Below are positions 17,179 to 25,627 of a stretch of 64,000 nt of DNA, in pieces. This DNA is from Anaeropeptidivorans aminofermentans (GTDB taxonomy: Bacteria; Bacillota; Clostridia; Lachnospirales; UBA5962), in NCBI RefSeq assembly GCF_940670685.1, contig NZ_OW711693.1:806001-870000 (forward strand), read 5' to 3'. Both the position numbers and the translations under genes were made by a program. Within the stretch, counting starts at the first letter, position 1; every line of letters starts with the position of its first letter. The notes below the pieces were generated by a model. That model saw only the letters and a program-made list of their open reading frames with translations, did no database searches and was not told the origin of the DNA.

Positions 17179-18606
17179 ATGATGAGATCAATGTTTTCAG
17201 GCGTTTCCGGTCTGAGAACCCACCAGACAAAGATGGACGTTATCGCCCATAATATTTCAAACGTAAATACAGTAGGCTTTAAATCAAGCCGCGTTACCTT
17301 TAATGAAGTATTCAGCCAGACATTAAGAAGCGGAAGCGGCGCCAACGAAACTACAGGCCGAGGCGGAACAAACCCGATGCAGATAGGTCTCGGAACCAAT
17401 GTTTCATCCATAGATAAAAACATGACTACAGGCGCTACTCAAAGAACCGACAACGCTCTTGACCTGATGATAAACGGCGACGGCTTCTTCATCGTAGGAG
17501 ACAACAGCGGAACCTATTTTACAAGAGCAGGAGCCTTTGAAATAGGTGACGGCGGATACATAACCACAGGAAACGGCATGAGAGTATACGGCTGGGATAC
17601 AAAAACCGATGCCGACGGAACCGTAGGCATACAGAAGGACAGAGCCCAGCCTATACGGATAGCCGGTGAAAAGGAATATGTCTCCCCAACTACAACTAAA
17701 AACATAGACTTTGCAGGAAATATCAATACCCTTGCCATAACACAAGGCCCGGACCCCAAAAGGCATACCATGTCAGTAGCATTTTATGACAGCTTAGGAA
17801 ACAGATACGTTATGGATGCGGACCTTGAGTACTTAGGTGCAACGGCCGCAACAGGTACGGAGCCTGGCCTTTCCTCATGGAAATTAAGTTTCAGGCAGAT
17901 AGAAATTCCTAATTCAAGCCCTGCCGCAACAGCCATTGCCATGTATCCCAACGGAGACAGATCGGCAGACCCTGTTTTTATTGATGCTATAGCCCCACTG
18001 CAGATTACCTTTAACGACAGCGGTAAGTTTTACGGAAGTGTGGAAACTACTGCCGCTGCGACAGCGCCTGTTGCTGTGACTGGGGATGATATAGGAAATG
18101 CCCTGCAGAAAATAATAGTAGACCCTTTAACGACTCTTGCGCCGCCGGCTACCTTCGGAACTGCCGCAGGAGAAATTTCCTTAGATTTTAAGGGCCTGAC
18201 CCAGTTTGGAACCGAAAATACCAGCGCAAAATCTGCCATGGTAGACGGGAATGCTCCCGGGACCCTTCAAGGCCTCAGCGTAGGCTCTGACGGAAAAATA
18301 ACAGGAAGATATTCAAACGGCGAAACAAAGCTCATAGGCCAAATCCCTATAGCCATATTTAAAAACCCAGCCGGTATGGAAAAGATAGGAGAAAATCTCT
18401 ACGTTCCTACAGCAAACTCCGGTGATTTTGATGGCGTAGGCCAAGAAACAGGAGATATTATGGGCGGCGTTTTAGAAATGTCAAATGTGGATTTATCAAG
18501 CGAATTTACTGAAATGATTACGACCCAAAGGGGATTTCAGGCCAATTCAAGGCTTATAACCACCTCCGATGATATGCTTCAAGAGCTTGTTAACCTCAAG
18601 AGATAA
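17179..18606 (+). CDS. flgE: flagellar hook protein FlgE
   Basis: FlgE polymerises into the hook, the universal joint outside the cell. The 475-residue protein has the axial N-terminal motif (AHNISNVNTVGFKSSRVTF, about 25-43), hook beta domains (LMINGDGFFIV, DGTVGI) and the C-terminal ITTQRGFQANSRLITTSDDML helix. The ATG follows GAGGAGG. It is preceded by a 238-base gap and followed by a 311-base gap with strong hairpins, unlike the tight spacing elsewhere in the locus. Confidence 0.96.
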   Translation: MMRSMFSGVSGLRTHQTKMDVIAHNISNVNTVGFKSSRVTFNEVFSQTLRSGSGANETTGRGGTNPMQIGLGTNVSSIDKNMTTGATQRTDNALDLMINGDGFFIVGDNSGTYFTRAGAFEIGDGGYITTGNGMRVYGWDTKTDADGTVGIQKDRAQPIRIAGEKEYVSPTTTKNIDFAGNINTLAITQGPDPKRHTMSVAFYDSLGNRYVMDADLEYLGATAATGTEPGLSSWKLSFRQIEIPNSSPAATAIAMYPNGDRSADPVFIDAIAPLQITFNDSGKFYGSVETTAAATAPVAVTGDDIGNALQKIIVDPLTTLAPPATFGTAAGEISLDFKGLTQFGTENTSAKSAMVDGNAPGTLQGLSVGSDGKITGRYSNGETKLIGQIPIAIFKNPAGMEKIGENLYVPTANSGDFDGVGQETGDIMGGVLEMSNVDLSSEFTEMITTQRGFQANSRLITTSDDMLQELVNLKR

Positions 18607-18917
18607 TCTATACTAATTTAATTTATAGTTTGTTTGAATTTTTTCAGTGAAAAGTACAACAAGCGCTTTTAAAAAATTCAGCTTCTTTAAAACCTGATTT
18701 AATATAATATTAAATTGTCTTAAAATTTAAGAATTTACTTTATTGTAGCCTCTTTCCGGCTTGTCATAAAACGGCTGGAATAAAAGGATTGATGCCATAA
18801 GCCCGTTTTATGTTCTGATTTAATTTGGAAAGTAAATTCATTTTAATCCTGCGGCGTCAAAAGATGCCGCAGGATATAAGGAAATAAACAAAAATAGTTT
18901 ATTTTGGGGAGGAAAAT
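18607..18917 (+). other. flgE-flbD gap with two strong hairpins
   Basis: Two perfect stems occur. CATAAAACGG (18765-18774) pairs with CCGTTTTATG (18803-18812). ATCCTGCGGC (18846-18855) pairs with GCCGCAGGAT (18866-18875), and the second can extend through a G-U, U-A and C-G to an AAAA loop. Neither is followed by T residues. Such structures could block 3' exonucleases or be processing sites that set hook mRNA levels (inference). Confidence 0.55.
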
Positions 18918-19106
18918 ATGATTAGTATAACGAAGCTCAATGAATCCGAATTAATAATTAATTGTGATTTAATTGAATTTATCGAAGCCACACCGGATAC
19001 GACAATAACTATGACCACAGGCAGAAAAGTAATAGCCAAAGAGTCCATAGATGAAATTATAGATAGAATCATTGACTTTAAAAGAAAGATACACATTAAT
19101 CAATAG
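18918..19106 (+). CDS. flbD: FlbD/SwrD-family flagellar protein
   Basis: This 62-residue protein begins MISITKLN, with the family pattern IEATPDTTITMTTGRKVIAKESIDEI. In B. subtilis the homologue SwrD (YlzI) raises flagellar power and motor torque. It is encoded in the same position, between flgE and the motor or switch genes. ATG 18918 follows GGGGAGGA. It is 22 bases before motA, which fits a role in stator function. Confidence 0.88.
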   Translation: MISITKLNESELIINCDLIEFIEATPDTTITMTTGRKVIAKESIDEIIDRIIDFKRKIHINQ

Positions 19107-19128
19107 AACATAAAGGGAGGTTTTCACC

Positions 19129-19917
19129 TTGGAACTTGGTTCTTTAATAGGGTTTATTGGAGGCATCATCATTATAGTCATAGGTATGATTACTTCAACA
19201 GAGAATATAGCGGACCTATCTATATTTATCAATGCTCCGTCTCTGCTTATTGTATTTGGCGGAACGCTTGCTGTACTGTTGATTTCTTATCCTCTGTCTC
19301 AGGCTCTCAACGGTTTAAAGGCCATTAGACTTATTTTTTCCGTTCCGAAAAATGACCCTGAATCTGCTATAAAAAACATTATAGATTTGGCTAACCTTGC
19401 CAGGCGAGAAGGTATCCTTGCCCTTGAAGAAAAAACCAATTCAATGGACGATGCGTTTCTTAAAAAAGGCATTATGTTAATTGTAGACGGAACAGACCCG
19501 GAGCTTGTCCGCTCTATTCTTGAGACAGAAATTACATATATAGAAGCAAGGCATGCTCAGGTAAGAAATTTCTGGGTTGATATGTCAAGCTTTGGTCCTG
19601 CTTGGGGAATGATTGGTACGGTTATAGGGTTAATTCTTATGCTTGGGAATATGGACCCGGATACGCTGGGCTCTAAAATGGCGGTTGCCCTTATCACTAC
19701 ATTTTACGGCTCGGTTATATCTAACTTTGTAAGCCTTCCTGTTGCCAACAAGCTGAAGTACTACGATACAGATGAAACCCTTATTAAAGAGGTTCTCATA
19801 GAAGGAATGCTGTCTATACAGGCTGGAGAAAACCCCAGAATTATTGAAGAAAAACTTAAATCTTTCTTCCCGCCAAATATTAGAGGAAATATAGAAAGCG
19901 GAAGAGGTGGGGCATAA
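19129..19917 (+). CDS. motA: flagellar motor stator protein MotA
   Basis: MotA forms, with MotB, the proton- or sodium-conducting stator. The 262-residue protein has four hydrophobic segments (about 5-24, 34-53, 150-170 and 180-202), the cytoplasmic charged loop with LANLARREGILALEE, and the conserved GPAWGMIGTVIGLI in the third helix. The start TTG lies after AAAGGGAGG. Its TAA overlaps the motB ATG (TAATG), so the two are coupled. Stator genes inside the fla/che operon are common in Clostridia. Confidence 0.95.
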   Translation: MELGSLIGFIGGIIIIVIGMITSTENIADLSIFINAPSLLIVFGGTLAVLLISYPLSQALNGLKAIRLIFSVPKNDPESAIKNIIDLANLARREGILALEEKTNSMDDAFLKKGIMLIVDGTDPELVRSILETEITYIEARHAQVRNFWVDMSSFGPAWGMIGTVIGLILMLGNMDPDTLGSKMAVALITTFYGSVISNFVSLPVANKLKYYDTDETLIKEVLIEGMLSIQAGENPRIIEEKLKSFFPPNIRGNIESGRGGA

Positions 19918-20693
19918 TGGCAAGACCTAAAAAGTCGGCAGATGCTACTGCAGGTAACTGGATTGTTACATATTCCGACCTTATGACGCTATTGTTATGC
20001 TTTTTTGTTATGCTTTATGCCAGTGCCGGCTCAGGCATGAGCGGGGGCGATGCGGGCATTTTAAGGCGAATATCTGCTTCTGTGGGAAGCAGCATAGGTA
20101 TTCCCATGCTTGATAATAATTCAGGCTTTTCTGTGGGAAGCCTTCTCGGAAGCGGCATTACATATATGCCAAGTCTTTCAGAAGAGGCGCAGAGTGCCAA
20201 AGATGCTTATGAAAAAAGCCAGCAGGATATTAAAAATATGACGACGAATTTTAAAACGTATTTTGCGGATAAGGAGCAGCTTTCCGACCATGTGGAAATA
20301 GAGGCCGGAAGCACTTATGTAAAACTTAGCTTCAAAGAAGGCATTCTCTTTGATAAGGGAAGCGCCCAGCTTAAAAGGTCGGCTATTGATATTTTGGACC
20401 TTGTAAGTGCCGAGCTTAAAAATTATCCTGAAAATGCAATAAATATAGAAGGCCATACAGACAGCGACCCTATAAACACAGCTAAATATAAAGACAATTG
20501 GGCGTTATCCTTCGACAGGGCCGCCGAGGTTGGAAGATATTTTATAAATGAAAAAGGAATTGATCCAAGGAGAGTTGTTGCTATAGGTTACGGCGAGCAT
20601 GCTCCTTTAGCTCCAAACGATACTGAAGCAAACAAAGCCAAAAACAGGAGAGTTGAAATAAAGATTACAAGTGACAGCTTTTCTGAACAATAA
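19917..20693 (+). CDS. motB: flagellar motor stator protein MotB
   Basis: MotB anchors the stator to peptidoglycan. It has 258 residues, a single transmembrane helix (about 16-38) with the ion-carrying aspartate in the motif TYSDLMTLLLCFFV (Asp21), a plug/linker, and an OmpA-like peptidoglycan-binding domain (about 130-250; NIEGHTDSDPI, LSFDRAAEVGRYF, RRVEIKI). Ion type cannot be settled from this sequence alone. Confidence 0.95.
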   Translation: MARPKKSADATAGNWIVTYSDLMTLLLCFFVMLYASAGSGMSGGDAGILRRISASVGSSIGIPMLDNNSGFSVGSLLGSGITYMPSLSEEAQSAKDAYEKSQQDIKNMTTNFKTYFADKEQLSDHVEIEAGSTYVKLSFKEGILFDKGSAQLKRSAIDILDLVSAELKNYPENAINIEGHTDSDPINTAKYKDNWALSFDRAAEVGRYFINEKGIDPRRVVAIGYGEHAPLAPNDTEANKAKNRRVEIKITSDSFSEQ

Positions 20694-20723
20694 ATTAATG
20701 ATCGGCTTAAAGGAGAGAAGTGT

Positions 20724-21209
20724 ATGGAGAAGAACAAGAAAATGATGATTGTTATAATAGCCTTGCTTGTAGTTTTGCTGGCTGTTATCATAGGCTTTGC
20801 CGTTTTTACATTTAGAATGATAGGCTCCAATAAATCGGAGGCTCAGGAAAAGGTTCAGATGGCGCCCGATACCTCTATTTTACAAAGTGAAAATGTAGGA
20901 TTTACAACACCTCTTAATGTAAACCTTAAAAAAGGCGCAGACGGCGCAGAGCATGCCATAAGCATAAATGTTACCATCGTTATGGATTCTTCAGGAAAGG
21001 ATGATGGAGAGCTTATAACGAAAATTAAGGATTCAGAATATATCATAAGAGACGTTACCCTAACGGTTTTACGGAATAAAACGATAGATGAAATAAGAGA
21101 CGAAGATTCTATGGACATTATAAAACAGGAAATACTTACAAGACTTCAAGAAGAGTTTAAAACGAATATAATATATAAGGTGTACCTGGATAATTACTTC
21201 AGCGCATAA
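20724..21209 (+). CDS. fliL: flagellar basal body protein FliL
   Basis: FliL surrounds the stator and improves torque. The 161-residue protein has one N-terminal transmembrane helix (about 7-31), a short linker and a periplasm-side SPFH-like domain ending in EILTRLQEEFKTNIIYKVYLDNYF, which resembles the usual FliL C terminus (VY(F/L)xxFV(V/I)Q). The ATG follows AAAGGAGAG. It stands between motB and fliM as in many Firmicutes. Confidence 0.9.
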   Translation: MEKNKKMMIVIIALLVVLLAVIIGFAVFTFRMIGSNKSEAQEKVQMAPDTSILQSENVGFTTPLNVNLKKGADGAEHAISINVTIVMDSSGKDDGELITKIKDSEYIIRDVTLTVLRNKTIDEIRDEDSMDIIKQEILTRLQEEFKTNIIYKVYLDNYFSA

Positions 21210-21340
21210 CACAAAGCTTCAGGGCATGTAGATATTATATCGTTTTTGCTCATATAGCTTAAACAATGCAGCCAAGGCCGCAGATAAAGCTTATGTTTGT
21301 TTGGCTATAACCTTATTCAGAATGAAAAGCAGGTGAATAA

Positions 21341-22324
21341 ATGAGTGACATTTTATCACAGGGTGAAATAGACAATTTATTGAGCGCTTTAACCAGCGGT
21401 GACACTCCTATTGCTCTTAAGGAGGAAATTGGGTTCAATGAAATAAAGGCCTATGATTTTAAAAATCCTTCAAAATTCAGTAAGGAGCAGCTCAGAACCC
21501 TTGAAATTATATTTGATAATCTTTCAAGGCTTTTAACGAGCTATCTTACAGGGTATTTGAGGACAAATGTGTCTATTGAGGTTTTGACCTCAGAGCAGAT
21601 AACCTATAACAATTTCACCAACTCCTTAAGCAATCCCACCATTATCGCCATAGCTGATTTTGAACCCTTCAAAGGCTCTATAGTGCTTGAATTGTCAATG
21701 AATCTGGGCTATGCTATAATAGATAGAATATTGGGTGGGCCGGGATATCCCATGAATGAAAGCAGGGACCTTTCGGATATAGAAAAGACCCTTCTCGAAC
21801 GGGTTTTTGCTCAGATACTTTACTACATGAGAGAATCATGGGCAAATGTAGCTGAAATAACACCTAAGTTTGATAAGATAGAGACGAATGTGCAGTTTGC
21901 TCAGGTTTTGCCTCCAAATGAAGTGACAGCTCTTATTACCTTAGAATTTAAAGTAGGGGGCAGCACAGGTTTTCTTAACTTTTGCATACCTCATGTAGTA
22001 GTAGAGCCTATTATGCAAAAGCTCAATTCTACCAACTGGTTCACCACCATAAAGGACGAGGAAAAAGGCTCTTTATATAAGGAACACCTTGAGACAAGCC
22101 TTGAGAATGCCCGTGTCAATGTATCTGCAATCGTCGGGAAGACAACTGTAACCGTTAGAGATTTTATAAATCTTCAGGAAGGCGATGTTTTGCTTTTAGA
22201 TTCCTATGTAAATTCAGAAGTAAGCGTCAAGGTAGGAAATCTGGTTAAATTTTATGCAAAGCCCGGTATAAGCAGGGGGAAAAATGCCATACAAATAACA
22301 TCAATTAGAGGGAAGGAGGAGTAG
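21341..22324 (+). CDS. fliM: flagellar motor switch protein FliM
   Basis: FliM is the middle C-ring protein that binds CheY-P. Residues 5-14 (LSQGEIDNLL) are the CheY-binding peptide. The CheC-like middle domain holds DRILGGPGYP (about 128-137), and the C-terminal SpoA domain holds VTVRDFINLQEGDVLLLD. Length 327 is standard. It starts after a 131-base gap behind AGGTGA and is separated by 3 bases from fliY. Confidence 0.96.
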   Translation: MSDILSQGEIDNLLSALTSGDTPIALKEEIGFNEIKAYDFKNPSKFSKEQLRTLEIIFDNLSRLLTSYLTGYLRTNVSIEVLTSEQITYNNFTNSLSNPTIIAIADFEPFKGSIVLELSMNLGYAIIDRILGGPGYPMNESRDLSDIEKTLLERVFAQILYYMRESWANVAEITPKFDKIETNVQFAQVLPPNEVTALITLEFKVGGSTGFLNFCIPHVVVEPIMQKLNSTNWFTTIKDEEKGSLYKEHLETSLENARVNVSAIVGKTTVTVRDFINLQEGDVLLLDSYVNSEVSVKVGNLVKFYAKPGISRGKNAIQITSIRGKEE

Positions 22325-22327
22325 CCT

Positions 22328-23485
22328 ATGGCAGACATGCTTTCACAGGAAGAAATAAACGCGCTGCTTGGAAGCGCCGAAATAAATGACATGATAAATA
22401 AAAATACCGAGGAAACGGTCCCAGCGAAGCCGAAGGTTTTATCTGAAGAGCAAATCGACATAATAGGTGAAGTAGGAAACATCAATATGGGTACGGCCGC
22501 CACTACTCTGTCTGCGCTGCTTAACCAGAAAGTAACAATAACCACCCCCACGGTAGAAATGCTCAATTGGGACGAAATTTCAGATATGTACGACAGGCCT
22601 TGTGTGGGTGTTAAAATAGACTATACAAAGGGTATAGAAGGCACTACGATTCTCCTTCTGGAAATAAAAGACGTAAAGATTATATCAGACCTTATGATGG
22701 GTGGCACAGGAGAAGTAAGCGACGACCTTGAACTAACGGACATCGATTTAAGTGCCATAGGAGAGGCCATGAACCAAATGATAGGCTCCGGTTCAACTTC
22801 TCTTGCGTCACTTACAAAAACTACCATAGATATAGCGACTCCAAGGGCTTTCAGACTGGATTTTAATGATCAGACTTTTTTTGACGATTTAGAGGCGAGT
22901 AAGAAAGAAACGGTTGTAACATCATTTTTCAAGATGAAAATCGGCAATCTGATAGATAGTGTTATGATGCAGGCAATGCCTCTTGAATTCGCTAAAAGCA
23001 TGGTTGAAACTATGAAGGGAAATTATTCCGAGGCGCACCTGGAAGAGCCGGTGCCGGTGATAGAAGAACCTGCACCTAAGCCACAAGCTCCCGCAGTAGA
23101 CCCTTTTGTCAAGGAGGCTGAACCACCAATGGAAACTAGGCCATATAGACCTGAACCTGAACCGAAACCTTACCAGAATGTAAGTGCAAGACCAGTAGAA
23201 TTCCAAAGCTTTGATTATAGCGGCAGATCTTCTGCAAGAGAAAATATAGACATGCTTATGGACGTTCCCCTTGAGGTTGTGGTTGAACTGGGAAAAACCA
23301 GCAAGACCATCGAGCAGATTCTTGAATTTTCTCCGGGAATGGTAATAGAGCTTGATAAGCTTGCAGGGGAGCCGATAGACATTTTGGTTAACGGCAAATA
23401 CATAGCCAAAGGCGAGGTTGTAGTAATAGATGAAAACTTTGCAATCAGAGTAACATCGATTGTAAACAGTGACTTAAGAATATAA
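22328..23485 (+). CDS. fliY: flagellar switch / CheY-P phosphatase FliY
   Basis: FliY is the FliN counterpart of Firmicutes, with an added CheC-type phosphatase domain. It has 385 residues. The N-terminal peptide LSQEEINALLG resembles FliM's CheY-binding helix. Two active-site helices follow, with EVGNINMG (about 51-58) and AIGEAMNQMIG (about 145). A Pro/Glu-rich linker (about 240-290) leads to the C-terminal SpoA/FliN domain (MDVPLEVVVELGKTSKTIEQILEF). It is expected to remove the phosphate from CheY-P at the motor. Confidence 0.95.
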   Translation: MADMLSQEEINALLGSAEINDMINKNTEETVPAKPKVLSEEQIDIIGEVGNINMGTAATTLSALLNQKVTITTPTVEMLNWDEISDMYDRPCVGVKIDYTKGIEGTTILLLEIKDVKIISDLMMGGTGEVSDDLELTDIDLSAIGEAMNQMIGSGSTSLASLTKTTIDIATPRAFRLDFNDQTFFDDLEASKKETVVTSFFKMKIGNLIDSVMMQAMPLEFAKSMVETMKGNYSEAHLEEPVPVIEEPAPKPQAPAVDPFVKEAEPPMETRPYRPEPEPKPYQNVSARPVEFQSFDYSGRSSARENIDMLMDVPLEVVVELGKTSKTIEQILEFSPGMVIELDKLAGEPIDILVNGKYIAKGEVVVIDENFAIRVTSIVNSDLRI

Positions 23486-23570
23486 TGCATAAGATTGGGG
23501 GATTTTCCCTAAAAATATGCAAATAAAATGAATATTTGATAAAGTATTATAGCGAAATAAGCATAATTTC

Positions 23571-23579
23571 TGATATAAT
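23571..23579 (+). promoter_or_regulatory. extended -10 promoter before cheY
   Basis: TGA directly followed by TATAAT (23574-23579) forms a TGnTATAAT extended -10. No good -35 lies 17-18 bases upstream, which extended -10 promoters do not need. The same TGnTATAATG plus hairpin occurs at 57156. It could drive cheY and the export genes from within the superoperon. Confidence 0.5.
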
Positions 23580-23614
23580 GTAAATAAAATTAAGCGAAGC
23601 TTAATTTTATTTAC
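23580..23614. repeat. perfect 16-bp hairpin, copy 1 of promoter-hairpin module
   Basis: GTAAATAAAATTAAGC, loop GAA, GCTTAATTTTATTTAC: a perfect palindrome beginning one base after TATAAT. The transcript would begin inside the left arm or its first bases. A related copy with compensatory changes is at 57166-57198. A secondary pair ACGCAT/ATGCGT follows. Confidence 0.75.
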
Positions 23615-23735
23615 GCATGCATTTCCCAAAGAAAAAGGTATGCGTAACAAAATTATGTTTATGCTGCAATATTTATTTAAATGAAATTTATCGAATTCGC
23701 AATAATCTAACTTTATATTTTAGGAGTGAGAATAA

Positions 23736-24101
23736 ATGTCTGATAAGACTATTTTGTTGGTTGACGATGCAGCCTTTATGAGAATGATGCTTAAAGATAT
23801 TTTGACTAAAAACGGTTACAGCGTTGTAGGCGAAGCGGAAAATGGTATAAAAGCCATAGAAAAGTTTAAAGAGCTTAAGCCCGACCTTACAATACTCGAC
23901 ATTACAATGCCTGAAATGGACGGAATACAGGCAGCAAAGGGCATAAGAGCTGCCGATCCCAACGCTGTTATCATAATGTGTTCTGCAATGGGCCAGCAGT
24001 CAATGGTTATTGACAGTATACAGGCAGGAGCAAGAGACTTCATCGTTAAGCCCTTCCAGCCCAGCAGGGTTATTGAAGCCGTTCAAAAGGTTATAGGATA
24101 G
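23736..24101 (+). CDS. cheY: chemotaxis response regulator CheY
   Basis: This single-domain receiver of 121 residues binds FliM/FliY when phosphorylated and changes motor rotation. The acidic pair is Asp10-Asp11, the phosphoacceptor is Asp55 (LTILDITMPEMDG), and Ser83 and Lys105 complete the active site. ATG 23736 follows AGGAGTGAG. It is preceded by a 250-base gap with an extended -10 promoter and hairpin. Its cognate kinase CheA is not in this window. Confidence 0.93.
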   Translation: MSDKTILLVDDAAFMRMMLKDILTKNGYSVVGEAENGIKAIEKFKELKPDLTILDITMPEMDGIQAAKGIRAADPNAVIIMCSAMGQQSMVIDSIQAGARDFIVKPFQPSRVIEAVQKVIG

Positions 24102-24110
24102 AGGTTTGCG

Positions 24111-24518
24111 ATGCTGTATTTAAATGCGAGCTCGATTAACGGCGGCTGGTCTATGTTTTCAATGATAGCCCAGCTTTTTTTCATATTGTTGGTATTTGCA
24201 GCGGTAGTGGCTTTGGCGATTTTTTCCACGAAATGGGTTGCTTCCGCCAAATATATAAAAAGAGGGAACAATAATCTTCAGCTTATGGACTCTATGAGCA
24301 TAGGCTATCAGTCTGCTGTCCATCTTTTAAAATGCGGAAAGAAATATGTACTCATAGGCGTTACGAAAGAAAAGATTACAATGCTTACAGAAGTTCAGCC
24401 TGATGAGCTTGAAATAGCCGAAAAGCCTCAGGGAAGGCAAAAGGCTCATTTTGAAAAATATCTCGGAAGCTTCATAAAGACAGACGGTATCAGGAAAGAT
24501 GATGATAAAAATGACTAG
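24111..24518 (+). CDS. fliO: flagellar biosynthetic protein FliO/FliZ
   Basis: FliO helps assemble the FliP ring of the export gate. This 135-residue protein has one transmembrane helix (about 18-40), then a SpoIIIAG/FliO-like cytoplasmic part with LQLMDSMSIGYQSAVHLLKCGKKYVLIGVT, the family core. The order cheY-fliO-fliP matches Bacillus and Clostridium loci. The end overlaps fliP by 20 bases. Confidence 0.88.
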   Translation: MLYLNASSINGGWSMFSMIAQLFFILLVFAAVVALAIFSTKWVASAKYIKRGNNNLQLMDSMSIGYQSAVHLLKCGKKYVLIGVTKEKITMLTEVQPDELEIAEKPQGRQKAHFEKYLGSFIKTDGIRKDDDKND

Positions 24519-25299
24519 AAAAGGATTCAGGCAGATAATCTTACTTATCGTATTTGCCATTATGTTTTCTACGGCAAATAAAAGCCTTGCATATGCATCC
24601 TCTGGAAATATTGTTGAGATGCCAAGGCTTATTTTGGATTTTGGAAGCGGCTCCGGCGAGACGGACGAAGCGCCTGCCTCCGACTCAATTCAGCTGCTTT
24701 TTTTAATTACCATCATAGCCCTTGCCCCGTCTCTTCTTGTAATGCTTACTTCTTTTACAAGAATCATTATTGTTCTCCATTTTGTTCGTTCGGCCCTCGG
24801 AACCCAGCAGATGCCCCCCAATCAGATTTTAGTGGGCATAGCCTTGTTTCTTACCTTGTTTATTATGGGCCCTGTTTTTACAGAGGTTAATGAAACTGCT
24901 CTAAAGCCCTACGGAGCAAAGGAAATTACCCAGCAGGAAATGGTTGAAAGAGCAATGGTTCCCATAAGGGAATTTATGTTTAATCAGGTAGAGGATAAGG
25001 ATTTAGGGCTTTTTGTGGAGCTTTCCGGCGAGGAATATGCTTCAATAGAAGAAATCCCCAATAAGGTTTTAATTCCGTCTTTTATTTTAGGTGAGCTTTC
25101 AAAGGGATTTATATTCGGTTTTTTCATTTATATTCCTTTTATCGTAATTGATATGGTGGTAGCTTCTATCCTTATGGCTATGGGTATGATGATGCTTCCG
25201 CCGGCCATGATAAGCCTTCCCTTTAAGATACTCCTTTTTATTCTTGTGGACGGCTGGGCCTATATTATAGAAATTCTTGCTATGAGCTTTAGGACTTAG
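24499..25299 (+). CDS. fliP: flagellar export gate protein FliP
   Basis: FliP is the main subunit of the export gate pore. It has 266 residues, with an N-terminal cleavable-looking signal (about 1-33), a hydrophobic block (LLFLITIIALAPSLLVMLTSFTRIIIVLHFVRSALG, quoted in parts: TSFTRIIIVL is the family motif), and a C-terminal membrane pair (PFIVIDMVVASILMAMGMMM). AGGAAAG lies just before ATG 24499. ATG 24502 is an equally possible start. Confidence 0.95.
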   Translation: MMIKMTRKGFRQIILLIVFAIMFSTANKSLAYASSGNIVEMPRLILDFGSGSGETDEAPASDSIQLLFLITIIALAPSLLVMLTSFTRIIIVLHFVRSALGTQQMPPNQILVGIALFLTLFIMGPVFTEVNETALKPYGAKEITQQEMVERAMVPIREFMFNQVEDKDLGLFVELSGEEYASIEEIPNKVLIPSFILGELSKGFIFGFFIYIPFIVIDMVVASILMAMGMMMLPPAMISLPFKILLFILVDGWAYIIEILAMSFRT

Positions 25300-25309
25300 G
25301 AGGTGGAAT

Positions 25310-25582
25310 ATGACTCAAGATGCTGTAATAGATATCATTCAGCAAGCAGTTATGACAGTTATTTTAGTTTCAGCGCCGCCTCTTTTAATGGGCCTTGGGG
25401 TAGGGGTTCTGGTGAGTATTTTCCAGACCATAACTTCAATTCAGGAGCCTACCTTGGCATTTGTTCCTAAAATACTTGCAGTTTTATTATCTCTTATTAT
25501 TTTTGGATATTTTATGCTTACGACGCTTCAGGATTATGTGATGAATCTCTTTCAAATGATTCCTACGTATCTGACAGGCTGA
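25310..25582 (+). CDS. fliQ: flagellar export gate protein FliQ
   Basis: FliQ is a small export-gate subunit with two transmembrane helices (about 15-40 and 53-75). The 90-residue product has the family motifs LGVGVLVSIFQTITSIQEPTL and FVPKILAVLL. The start has a near-perfect GGAGGTGG site 10 bases after fliP. Confidence 0.95.
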   Translation: MTQDAVIDIIQQAVMTVILVSAPPLLMGLGVGVLVSIFQTITSIQEPTLAFVPKILAVLLSLIIFGYFMLTTLQDYVMNLFQMIPTYLTG

Positions 25583-25627
25583 AAGGCTTTAAAGGATAGA
25601 ATATCAGCAAGGAACTAAGCTTTCGAG

